Source of the DNA: an uncultured Pelagibacteraceae bacterium
Lineage (GTDB): Bacteria; Pseudomonadota; Alphaproteobacteria; Pelagibacterales; Pelagibacteraceae
Direction: 5' to 3'
Assembly: GCA_902628195.1 (NCBI GenBank)
Contig: CACOLY010000003.1
Coordinates: forward strand, 1-64,000
Length of the DNA: 64,000 nt
Shown here: in pieces, positions 28,671-35,266 of the stretch
Layout: every line of letters begins with the position of its first letter
Numbering within the stretch: the first letter of the stretch is position 1
Position numbers and translations under genes: made by a program
Notes under the pieces: model-generated
The model's input: only the letters and a program-made list of their open reading frames with translations
The model's database searches: none
What the model was told of the DNA's origin: nothing

Positions 28671-29330
28671 ATGACATTTTGCCTAGACTCAGTTCAAATA
28701 AAGCCAGAGAAAAATCAAGAAATAGGAAATGCAATAATTCTACTCCATGGATACGGAGGGGATGGCAAAGATATAAGTATGTTGTCATTAAATTGGAAAA
28801 GACATTTGCCGAATACAATTTTTATTTGTCCAAATGGTCCTGAAAAATGTTTGATCAACCCATCTGGTTATCAATGGTTTGATTTAACTCAAGAAAATTC
28901 AAAATATATTTTAGAAGAGTCAAAAAAAAGTGAGGAAAAATTAAAAGAGTTCATAAATCAAATTAAAAAAGAGTATAATCTATTAAATAAAAATATATGT
29001 TTGTCTGGTTTCAGCCAAGGTTGTATGATGTCTATTAACTTAGGTCTGACATCTGATGACGAATATAATTGTATTGTTGGTTTTTCTGGAAAAATAATTG
29101 ATGAAAAAGATTTAGAGTCAAGAAAAAAAATTTCAGCAAATATATTATTGACGCATGGAGAAAATGACGAAATTGTATCACCAAATTTTATGTTAGCTGC
29201 AAAAGATTTTTTTATAAGGAATAACATTAATAATGAGACTCATTTAATTAAAAATTGTGGGCATCATATTCCTGTAGAAGCTTCAAGTATAGCATTGAAT
29301 TATATTTCAAAAAAATTTAATAATTCCTAA
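28671..29330 (+). CDS. Phospholipase/carboxylesterase family alpha/beta hydrolase
   Basis: A 219-residue serine esterase of the acyl-protein-thioesterase/carboxylesterase type. The oxyanion motif is LLHGYGGDGKD, the nucleophile elbow LSGFSQGCMMS, the Asp in HGENDEIV and the His in CGHHIPVEA. No signal peptide is seen, so it is cytosolic. The natural ester substrate is not evident from context. Confidence 0.87.
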   Translation: MTFCLDSVQIKPEKNQEIGNAIILLHGYGGDGKDISMLSLNWKRHLPNTIFICPNGPEKCLINPSGYQWFDLTQENSKYILEESKKSEEKLKEFINQIKKEYNLLNKNICLSGFSQGCMMSINLGLTSDDEYNCIVGFSGKIIDEKDLESRKKISANILLTHGENDEIVSPNFMLAAKDFFIRNNINNETHLIKNCGHHIPVEASSIALNYISKKFNNS

Positions 29331-29368
29331 ATATTGAAATAATTTTTTATTTAAGTTAAACTTAATTG

Positions 29369-29938
29369 ATGAATAATTTTATTGAACAGGAAGTTTCTTT
29401 AGAAAAATGCCCCGCGCTAGTATTAAATGCTGACTACAGACCTTTAAGTTATTATCCTTTGTCATTATGGTCTTGGCAGGATACTGTTAAGTCTGTTTTT
29501 TTAGATAGAGTAATTATAGTAAGTTCTTATGACAGAGTGATAAGAAGCCCTTCTTTTGATATGCAATTGCCTAGTGTCATAGCTTTAAAAAGTTATATTG
29601 TTCCACAATCAAAACCGAGTTTTACAAGATTTAACGTTTTTTTAAGAGATAAATTTTCTTGTCAATATTGTGGAAGTGGAGATGAACTTACCTTTGACCA
29701 TTTGTTACCAAGATCTAAAGGTGGAGAAACAAATTGGGACAATGTTGTTACCGCATGTTCAGATTGCAATGTTAAAAAGGGAGGAAAATTATTAAAATCC
29801 TCTGGAATGAAACTTTTTCAATATCCTTATCAACCTTCTACAGAAGATCTTCATCGTAATGGAAAAAATTTTCCACCAAATTATTTACATAAAAGTTGGA
29901 TGGATTATTTATATTGGGATGTAGAATTAGAAGCTTAA
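29369..29938 (+). CDS. HNH endonuclease-family protein
   Basis: A 189-residue protein with an N-terminal segment typical of a conserved bacterial HNH family (LVLNADYRPLSYYPLSLWSW). The zinc-binding HNH core is at about 95-140: CQYCGSGDELTFDHLLPRS, then GGETNWDNVVTACSDCN. The Cys pairs and the DH of the metal-finger nuclease are intact. I start at the ATG at 29369 in place of the TTG one codon earlier. This conserved family is common in free-living bacteria and is not evidence of an intron or phage. Its function is unproved. Confidence 0.85.
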   Translation: MNNFIEQEVSLEKCPALVLNADYRPLSYYPLSLWSWQDTVKSVFLDRVIIVSSYDRVIRSPSFDMQLPSVIALKSYIVPQSKPSFTRFNVFLRDKFSCQYCGSGDELTFDHLLPRSKGGETNWDNVVTACSDCNVKKGGKLLKSSGMKLFQYPYQPSTEDLHRNGKNFPPNYLHKSWMDYLYWDVELEA

Positions 29939-29941
29939 GTT

Positions 29942-30472
29942 CTACACTTTTTCCGAAATACGAATTGCTATCTTAGAACCTGTTTTAATTATTTTATCCA
30001 TAATAGAATATAGCCCTTTTTTTGAAGCACCTTCTTCATAAGCTATATCTTTATGATCTAATTCATCTTGTCTAAATTTAGTAATTTTTTTTTTTAATTC
30101 TTTTTCCTCTGGGCCTAATTGATTTATTTGATCTTGGTAATGTTTATCTATGACTTCTTCAACAGAGGCAGTACAAAGCATAGCTGCCTTTTTTCCAAGA
30201 ATTGTAGACCCAAAGCCTAAACTTACACCTAGCAGATCCCATAATGGTAAAAATTTTGTTGGTTTAATATTTCTTCTTTTTATTTCTTTCTCAAAAAATT
30301 GACAATGCTCTACCTCATGTTCTTTCATGTCTTCAATTGTTTTTTTTAATTCATCATTTTTTACAATTGTATTTAAAGCTAATAACTGGCCCTCATAAAT
30401 TTTGACGGCACCTCTTTCGCCAGCATGATCAACTCTAATAAATTCTTCAACTCTATTATTTGTTTTTTTCAT
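29942..30472 (-). CDS. coq7: COQ7-type demethoxyubiquinone hydroxylase
   Basis: Membrane-associated di-iron hydroxylase of ubiquinone synthesis, replacing UbiF/UbiH-type flavin enzymes in many Alphaproteobacteria. The 176 residues contain the two ferritin-like di-iron half-sites: EHEVEHCQFFE and DELDHKDIAYEEG, each with E-X2-H. RVDHAGERGAVKIYEGQ lies at the start. It overlaps dsbB by 17 bases. Together with ubiE and ubiB it shows an aerobic ubiquinone respiration chain. Confidence 0.94.
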   Translation of the reverse strand: MKKTNNRVEEFIRVDHAGERGAVKIYEGQLLALNTIVKNDELKKTIEDMKEHEVEHCQFFEKEIKRRNIKPTKFLPLWDLLGVSLGFGSTILGKKAAMLCTASVEEVIDKHYQDQINQLGPEEKELKKKITKFRQDELDHKDIAYEEGASKKGLYSIMDKIIKTGSKIAIRISEKV

Positions 30473-30941
30473 ATTTATTATAAATTTTTGCTAGGGTTAT
30501 AATAAAAAATATACTTATTACAATATTAATAGCAGTTAGTGATAATCCTAAAATCCTAAATGTCACATCTTTACAGCTTATAGTCTTTTCACTCAATATA
30601 TTAAGCAATTCTTCTTTACTCATATTTTCGGAAAAATTTTTCGCACCACAAACATTTGACTCTTGGAAAAAGCCTTGTTCTATACCGAAATGATATAATG
30701 AAATTGAAAAAGAAAAAATAAAAGTCAGTATTAATAGCAAAATAAAAAAACTTTCATTTTTTTTCATCATAAATATCAATGATATTAAAATTATACTAAA
30801 CCAATAGGGGATTCTCTCTATCAAGCATAAATTACACGGTTGGTGGCCCAAAACATGTTCTATAAAATAAGCAGAAATCAAAGCAATTAAACTAAATAGA
30901 AAAATTATTCTCAAGTAAATTTCAGCTTTAAGATTAAACAT
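30456..30941 (-). CDS. dsbB: Disulfide bond formation protein DsbB
   Basis: Inner-membrane oxidoreductase that reoxidises DsbA with ubiquinone. The 161 residues have four membrane helices, the first Cys pair in HQPCNLCLIERIPYW and the second pair in the periplasmic loop (NVCGAK and ISCKDV). It is bracketed by overlaps with the DedA-like gene (8 bases) and coq7 (17 bases). No dsbA is in the window. Confidence 0.92.
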   Translation of the reverse strand: MFNLKAEIYLRIIFLFSLIALISAYFIEHVLGHQPCNLCLIERIPYWFSIILISLIFMMKKNESFFILLLILTFIFSFSISLYHFGIEQGFFQESNVCGAKNFSENMSKEELLNILSEKTISCKDVTFRILGLSLTAINIVISIFFIITLAKIYNKYEKNK

Positions 30942-31539
30942 GAGATTTAAAAATTTGATAAATTATTAGGCTAATGATAACAATTAATATTCCAATTATT
31001 GTAAACCATTTTGACCCATGCTTATCCATATATTCATTAAATAAATCGCCAAACTTATAAGAAAGATATGACACGATAAAAAATCTTAATCCTCGGGAAA
31101 TTAAGCTGATTAAAACAAAGATTAAAAAGTTAAAACCTATCAGGCCACTTGCAATTGTAAAAACTTTATATGGAAGAGGAGTAAAACCAGCTAAAAAAAG
31201 TACTCCTAACCAAGCATAAAAACCATCACTATTAACTAAGCTTTCTTTAATTCTAGATAACTTATCCTCATAACCATAAAAACTCATAATATGTGTTCCA
31301 AATTCAAAAAAGAATGCACCAATTAAATAACCTAGCATACCGCCCAAAACTGAAAAAATTGTAGTTATCAGAAAGATTTTAATGAAATCATTTTTTTTAG
31401 ATATTACCATTGGAATAACCATCACATCTGGAGGAATAGGAAAAAATGAACTTTCAATAAAAGAGATTATTGCCAAATAATATTTGGAACTTTTGTGAGC
31501 TGCTAAATTTAAACATTTTTTATAAAGATTATTAAACAT
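30934..31539 (-). CDS. DedA/YqaA-family membrane protein
   Basis: A 201-residue polytopic protein with the VTT (SNARE-associated) fold. The early segment is FIESSFFPIPPDVMVIP, and the later re-entrant motif is FLAGFTPLPYKVFTIASGL with a conserved Pro and Lys. Relatives are implicated in lipid-carrier (undecaprenyl phosphate) flipping or membrane homeostasis. It heads the DedA-dsbB-coq7 chain. A specific substrate cannot be read from the sequence. Confidence 0.85.
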   Translation of the reverse strand: MFNNLYKKCLNLAAHKSSKYYLAIISFIESSFFPIPPDVMVIPMVISKKNDFIKIFLITTIFSVLGGMLGYLIGAFFFEFGTHIMSFYGYEDKLSRIKESLVNSDGFYAWLGVLFLAGFTPLPYKVFTIASGLIGFNFLIFVLISLISRGLRFFIVSYLSYKFGDLFNEYMDKHGSKWFTIIGILIVIISLIIYQIFKSHV

Positions 31540-31598
31540 TTTTTGGTTTTAATATAATTTTAGTTCTTATACTATTTAATAAATTATTAAACAATTAA

Positions 31599-31683
31599 GG
31601 GCGAATGGCGGAACTGGTAGACGCGCACGACTCAAAATCGTGTTTCGCAAGAAGTGAGAGTTCGATTCTCTCTTCGCCCACCA
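31599..31683 (+). tRNA. tRNA-Leu (anticodon CAA)
   Basis: The 7-bp acceptor stem is GGGCGAA with TTCGCCC, followed by discriminator A and an encoded CCA at 31681-31683. The anticodon stem CACGA/TCGTG holds the loop CTCAAAA, anticodon CAA, reading UUG. The long variable arm (TTTCGCAAGAAGTGA region) fits the class II leucine type. The T loop is TTCGATT. The next gene begins four bases after the CCA end. Confidence 0.95.
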
Positions 31684-31687
31684 AAAT

Positions 31688-33388
31688 ATGGAACTAAATA
31701 AAATTAATAGCTTAGTAGAACTTTTTTTTAAAAAATATAAAGAAAAAAAAGAATTTAAAAATCAACTATTTTTAAAATGGTTAAAAACAAGTGATGATGT
31801 TTTTTTTACATGGGAACAAGTAAAGGATGATATTTGTTTACTGTCCGAGTATTTAATAAAGAGATTATCTAAAGGGGACAGATGTGTTTTATTATCTGAA
31901 AATCGGCCAGAGTGGCTTATAGCGGATATAGCAATTATGAATGCAGGAGGTGTAACAGTTCCATTATTTACGACATATTCAGAAAAAGATTACGAATATA
32001 TAATTAATGACTGCAAACCAAAGATATGTATAGTTTCTAACGATATTCAATTTAAAAAAATTAAAAAGTTTATTTCAAATACAGTAGAAGTTATATCTTT
32101 TGAAAATTTTGATAAAAAAATTAAAAGTATTGAAAATATTTTAGAAAAAAATTCTCAAAAAGAAAAAATCAAAATTTCAAACAATTATAACAATGAAATA
32201 ATAAGAAAAGATCTTGCTTGTATTATTTACACCTCAGGCACAACTGGAAATCCAAAAGGGGTAATGTTAAGTCATGGAGGAATTTTGTCAAATTGTGAAG
32301 GTGCTAGAGAAATTTTAGACTCTTTAACTAAAAATGAACCTCCTGTTTTTTTAACTTGGCTCCCATTATCTCATTCATATGAACATACAGTTCAATACGT
32401 ACAAATAACTCTTGGTGCAAAAGTTTTTTATGCTGAAAGTTTGGAAAAGTTATTACCTAACATGTCAATTGCAAAACCTACAATTATGACTGCGGTGCCG
32501 AGATTTTATCAAAATTTATACAGCAAAATTTTTCTTAATTTTTCAAAACAAAAAGGTGTCAAAAAAAATTTGATTAAAAACACTATTTTAATTGGAACAA
32601 AAATTTTGAATAATGAAAAACTTAGTTTTAAGCAAAAAATAATTAATTTTTTTTGTGACTTATTAGTTAGAAGGAAAATTAAAAATCAATTTGGTGGAAA
32701 ATTAAAAGCCTTTGTTTCTGGCGGCGGTGCTTTAGACCAAAAAATAGGTGAATTTTTAAATTCTATTGGATTACCTACTTTACAAGGATATGGGTTAACA
32801 GAGGCATCACCGGTTGTTAGTTGTAATATTCCTGGAAAAATTAAAATTGAGACAGTAGGTCCACCTTTCAAAACAAACCAAATAAGAATTGCTGATGATG
32901 GTGAAATTTTAGTAAAAGGTGAAAATGTTATGCTTGGTTATTGGAATATGAAAAAAGAAACAGAGGATATAATTAGAAATGGCTGGTTACATACTGGGGA
33001 TATTGGTGAAGTAAGTAAAGAAGGTAATTTAAAAATAACTGACAGAAAAAAAGAAATTATTGTTAATCTTGGCGGGGACAATATTTCACCATCAAAAGTT
33101 GAAAATTTATTATGCTTAAATGAAAATATTAAGCAAAGCTTTGTTTACGGAGATAAAAAAACTTATTTAGTTGCTTTAATTGTAAGTGAGAGTGAAGAAA
33201 ATAAAAATGAAATTGAATTTTATATAGAAAATTTAAATAAAAGTTTATCCTTAGTGGAAAAAATTAAAAAATTTATCTTGATTGAAGAGGAATTTACAAT
33301 TGAAAATGGAATGTTGACACCAACATTAAAATTAAAAAGAAAAAAAATTTTAGAAAAATATAAAAATGATTTAGAAAAACTTTATTAA
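31688..33388 (+). CDS. Long-chain acyl-CoA synthetase (AMP-forming)
   Basis: Activates fatty acids through an acyl-adenylate. The 566-residue ANL-superfamily enzyme has the P-loop-like YTSGTTGNPKGVMLSHGG (about 178-195) and the core motif LQGYGLTEASPVVS. The hinge region reads WLHTGDIGEVSKEGNLKITDRKKEI, and the C-terminal catalytic Lys region is LTPTLKLKRKKI. It is related to the FadD/FAA1 group. The ATG lies four bases after the tRNA-Leu CCA end with no room for a separate promoter. Confidence 0.9.
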   Translation: MELNKINSLVELFFKKYKEKKEFKNQLFLKWLKTSDDVFFTWEQVKDDICLLSEYLIKRLSKGDRCVLLSENRPEWLIADIAIMNAGGVTVPLFTTYSEKDYEYIINDCKPKICIVSNDIQFKKIKKFISNTVEVISFENFDKKIKSIENILEKNSQKEKIKISNNYNNEIIRKDLACIIYTSGTTGNPKGVMLSHGGILSNCEGAREILDSLTKNEPPVFLTWLPLSHSYEHTVQYVQITLGAKVFYAESLEKLLPNMSIAKPTIMTAVPRFYQNLYSKIFLNFSKQKGVKKNLIKNTILIGTKILNNEKLSFKQKIINFFCDLLVRRKIKNQFGGKLKAFVSGGGALDQKIGEFLNSIGLPTLQGYGLTEASPVVSCNIPGKIKIETVGPPFKTNQIRIADDGEILVKGENVMLGYWNMKKETEDIIRNGWLHTGDIGEVSKEGNLKITDRKKEIIVNLGGDNISPSKVENLLCLNENIKQSFVYGDKKTYLVALIVSESEENKNEIEFYIENLNKSLSLVEKIKKFILIEEEFTIENGMLTPTLKLKRKKILEKYKNDLEKLY

Positions 33389-33505
33389 ATTACTTTAATA
33401 AATTGATTATAATACGCATAAACGCTTACTTTTTTTACATTTCAATAATAAAAATTAAAAAATATTATTTTTGTTTTTAAAAAAATTTAAATTTAAATTT
33501 AAGAA

Positions 33506-33534
33506 TTGACATAACGCGTATAAAAAAATAAAAA
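33506..33534 (+). promoter_or_regulatory. Candidate promoter of the mini basic protein gene
   Basis: A perfect TTGACA (33506-33511) is followed after 17 bases by TAAAAA (33529-33534), a 4-of-6 match to the -10 consensus. Another TATAAT lies at 33408-33413 without a clear -35. The 197 bases between the acyl-CoA synthetase stop and this mini-gene hold these candidates and a hairpin, and no other reading frame that I can support. Confidence 0.4.
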
Positions 33535-33545
33535 TAACTTAATAG

Positions 33546-33562
33546 CGAATCAAACTGATTCG
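33546..33562 (+). other. Leader hairpin before the mini basic protein gene
   Basis: CGAATCA, loop AAC, TGATTCG: a perfect 7-bp stem in the presumed 5' leader, ending 23 bases before the ATG at 33586. It has no T-run, so it is not a terminator. It could stabilise the mRNA 5' end or regulate access to the GGGAG ribosome site. Confidence 0.45.
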
Positions 33563-33585
33563 TTTAACTAAAAAGGGAGCTAAAG

Positions 33586-33660
33586 ATGCCTAAGAGAAGA
33601 AAAAAAGCTAAGAAAGCTAAGAAAGCTAAGAAAAAAGCTAAAAAAAGAAGAAGAAGATAA
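33586..33660 (+). CDS. 24-residue Lys/Arg/Ala-rich mini-protein
   Basis: ATG at 33586 and TAA at 33658-33660 encode 24 residues: 12 Lys, 6 Arg, 4 Ala, plus the initial Met-Pro. The chain starts MPKRRKK, continues with KKA-type repeats (AKKAKKAKKKAKK) and ends in four Arg. A strong GGGAG ribosome site (AAAAGGGAGC) lies a few bases upstream, better than that of most neighbours. It has its own promoter candidate and a perfect-looking terminator. I know no named family. Nucleic-acid or ribosome binding is inferred from the charge, about +18. Confidence 0.7.
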   Translation: MPKRRKKAKKAKKAKKKAKKRRRR

Positions 33661-33680
33661 TAAATTAGTATTCTTTTTTA

Positions 33681-33722
33681 AAAACGCTTCTCATAACTTT
33701 TGTGTGAGAGGCGTTTTTTTTT
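33681..33722. terminator. Bidirectional terminator between the mini-gene and carD
   Basis: Left arm AAAACGCTTCTCA (33681-33693) pairs with right arm TGAGAGGCGTTTT (33705-33717) around an 11-base loop, with one T-G wobble. It is followed by T to 33722 and preceded by an A-run, so it can end transcription of the mini-gene and of carD coming the other way. The T-run overlaps the carD stop. Confidence 0.85.
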
Positions 33723-34566
33723 AGTCCTCTATATTCTCATCATTCTCAGCAATTGGTTCATCAACATTAAGATCAGCTGTAGGAGTTTTCACAACTTGAG
33801 TGGTTATTTCTTTATTTTCTGGATTTAAATTTCTTTTAAGAGCTTTATCTAATTTTTTTTGTGTGTCTTCTAAAGAAATATTTAAGATTATTTGAAATTC
33901 AGACAATATTCTCTCATACGCTTTTTCAAAAAGTTGTCTTTCACTATAGGATTGATCAACCATAAGATCATCGCCTTTATTTAAATCTCTTACAACTTCA
34001 GCCAATTCATAGATTTTTCCAGATGAAATTTTTGCTTCATACTCTTGTGCTCTTCTACTCCACATTGACCTTTTAATTTTTGGTTTACTCTTTAAAATTG
34101 AAATACATTTATTCACTTGATTAATAGTTGCAAGTGGACGGAGATGAGATTGTTTATTTACTGGAACCATTCCATTTGCTTTATCTTTTTCAAATTTAAT
34201 TATATAAGTTTCTACATCAATTCCACCGATACTAATCTTTTTAAATTCAGTAATTTGACCTACTCCATGTTTTGGATAAACGACGTAATCTTTTATTTTA
34301 TATTCTCGTTTTTCGGTTTCTTGTTTTTTTACTTTCTTGATTTCAGGTTTTGTTTCATTAGATTTTGAAATACGTAAATTTTCTGTTTTTAATTCAGATT
34401 TTTTTTCATCGACTTTGGCTACTTTTTTTGTAACTTTTTTCTTTAATTTAGATTTAAGTAATTTCTTTTTCTTATTTTTTGAATGAGTAACTCTTTTTTT
34501 TGTTACTTTTTTTTTCTTTTTATTAAATGTTTTCTTTAAAATATTTTTCAAACTTATTTTGCTCAT
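33721..34566 (-). CDS. carD: CarD-family RNA polymerase-binding regulator with Lys-rich N-terminal extension
   Basis: CarD/CdnL proteins bind the RNA polymerase beta subunit and stabilise open promoter complexes. From the chosen ATG the protein has 281 residues. The CarD domain begins near residue 89 ([17 protein letters not shown]) and continues through the helical C-terminal part ([17 protein letters not shown]). Residues 10-55 are mostly Lys with Arg, Thr and Val, unlike usual CarD proteins of roughly 160-200 residues. The frame stays open to an ATG at 34608, but that would overlap fdxA by 86 bases. ATG 34566 gives a 44-base overlap. Confidence 0.85.
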   Translation of the reverse strand: MSKISLKNILKKTFNKKKKKVTKKRVTHSKNKKKKLLKSKLKKKVTKKVAKVDEKKSELKTENLRISKSNETKPEIKKVKKQETEKREYKIKDYVVYPKHGVGQITEFKKISIGGIDVETYIIKFEKDKANGMVPVNKQSHLRPLATINQVNKCISILKSKPKIKRSMWSRRAQEYEAKISSGKIYELAEVVRDLNKGDDLMVDQSYSERQLFEKAYERILSEFQIILNISLEDTQKKLDKALKRNLNPENKEITTQVVKTPTADLNVDEPIAENDENIED

Positions 34567-34849
34567 CTTTATATTTTTCATGATCCGATGGAGGATCTTT
34601 TTTTGCATTTATATTCGGCCAGATTTCAGAATACTTTTTGTTGATTTCTAACCATTTTTCACTTCCAGGTTCTGTATCAGCTTTAATGGCATCAACAGGA
34701 CATTCTGGTTCGCAAACGCCACAATCTATACACTCATCCGGTTTAATTACAAGCATATTTTTACCTTCATAAAAACAATCAACAGGACATACTTCAACAC
34801 AATCAGTTAATTTACATTTGATACATTTATCGTTAACTAGATAAGTCAT
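34523..34849 (-). CDS. fdxA: Seven-iron ferredoxin
   Basis: A 108-residue electron carrier of the FdxA type with [3Fe-4S] and [4Fe-4S] clusters. The cluster ligands are [17 protein letters not shown] near the N-terminus and [15 protein letters not shown] at about 40-54. The C-terminal tail ([18 protein letters not shown]) is typical. It starts on the stop of the TerB-like gene (TAATG overlap) and runs into carD. The pairing of fdxA with carD is common in Alphaproteobacteria. Confidence 0.94.
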   Translation of the reverse strand: MTYLVNDKCIKCKLTDCVEVCPVDCFYEGKNMLVIKPDECIDCGVCEPECPVDAIKADTEPGSEKWLEINKKYSEIWPNINAKKDPPSDHEKYKDEQNKFEKYFKENI

Positions 34850-35262
34850 TATGGTTTTTCATTTTTGATTTTATTTTTAATATCCCCCATAGTAATATTG
34901 TCAATATATAATAAACCAGCAAGTCGTCTCATCAAGTTAGTCTCGTAAATATCCGCTTCTTTATTTGAATAAATAATTCTCCATAAATTTTCTATAATTT
35001 TTATTTTGCTATCAATATCCATATTTTTTACTTCTTTTGTAAATTCTAAAATTTGATTTGAGTCAGCCTCGATTTTTTTTCCTTCTTCAAGAATTTGATT
35101 TATATTCTCACTGTTTGCACCTATTTCTAAAAGTGTTTCTCTTATTATTTTTTCCTCAGCAGGTGAATAATTTTCATCAATTTTAGCAGCATGAATTAAC
35201 AAAGCCGAAATTTTGGTTAAATTATCATTTTCGATATAAATATTACCTTTTTTGAAAAACAT
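34849..35262 (-). CDS. TerB-like (tellurite-resistance family) protein
   Basis: A 137-residue all-helical protein with the TerB-type pattern: [31 protein letters not shown], a repeat of acidic metal-site-like residues, then [35 protein letters not shown]. Such proteins are widespread and rarely linked to tellurite itself. It lies between the helicase (4 bases) and fdxA (1-base overlap). In many Alphaproteobacteria an S4-domain RNA-binding protein occupies this region, and I do not see one here. Confidence 0.75.
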   Translation of the reverse strand: MFFKKGNIYIENDNLTKISALLIHAAKIDENYSPAEEKIIRETLLEIGANSENINQILEEGKKIEADSNQILEFTKEVKNMDIDSKIKIIENLWRIIYSNKEADIYETNLMRRLAGLLYIDNITMGDIKNKIKNEKP

Positions 35263-35266
35263 TATT

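Noticed and set aside
29366-29368. TTG start of the HNH gene
   Set aside because: An ATG follows in the next codon and is the better initiation codon.
29369-29938. HNH gene as part of a homing intron, phage or restriction system
   Set aside because: No split gene, methylase or phage gene is adjacent, and its long N-terminal region matches a conserved chromosomal family.
34567-34608. Earlier ATG codons of carD at 34608 and 34581
   Set aside because: They enlarge the overlap with fdxA to 86 or 59 bases and add no conserved sequence. I kept 34566 but cannot exclude 34581.
34849-35262. A tellurite-resistance system
   Set aside because: Only a single TerB-like protein is present among housekeeping genes, and no other ter genes are seen.
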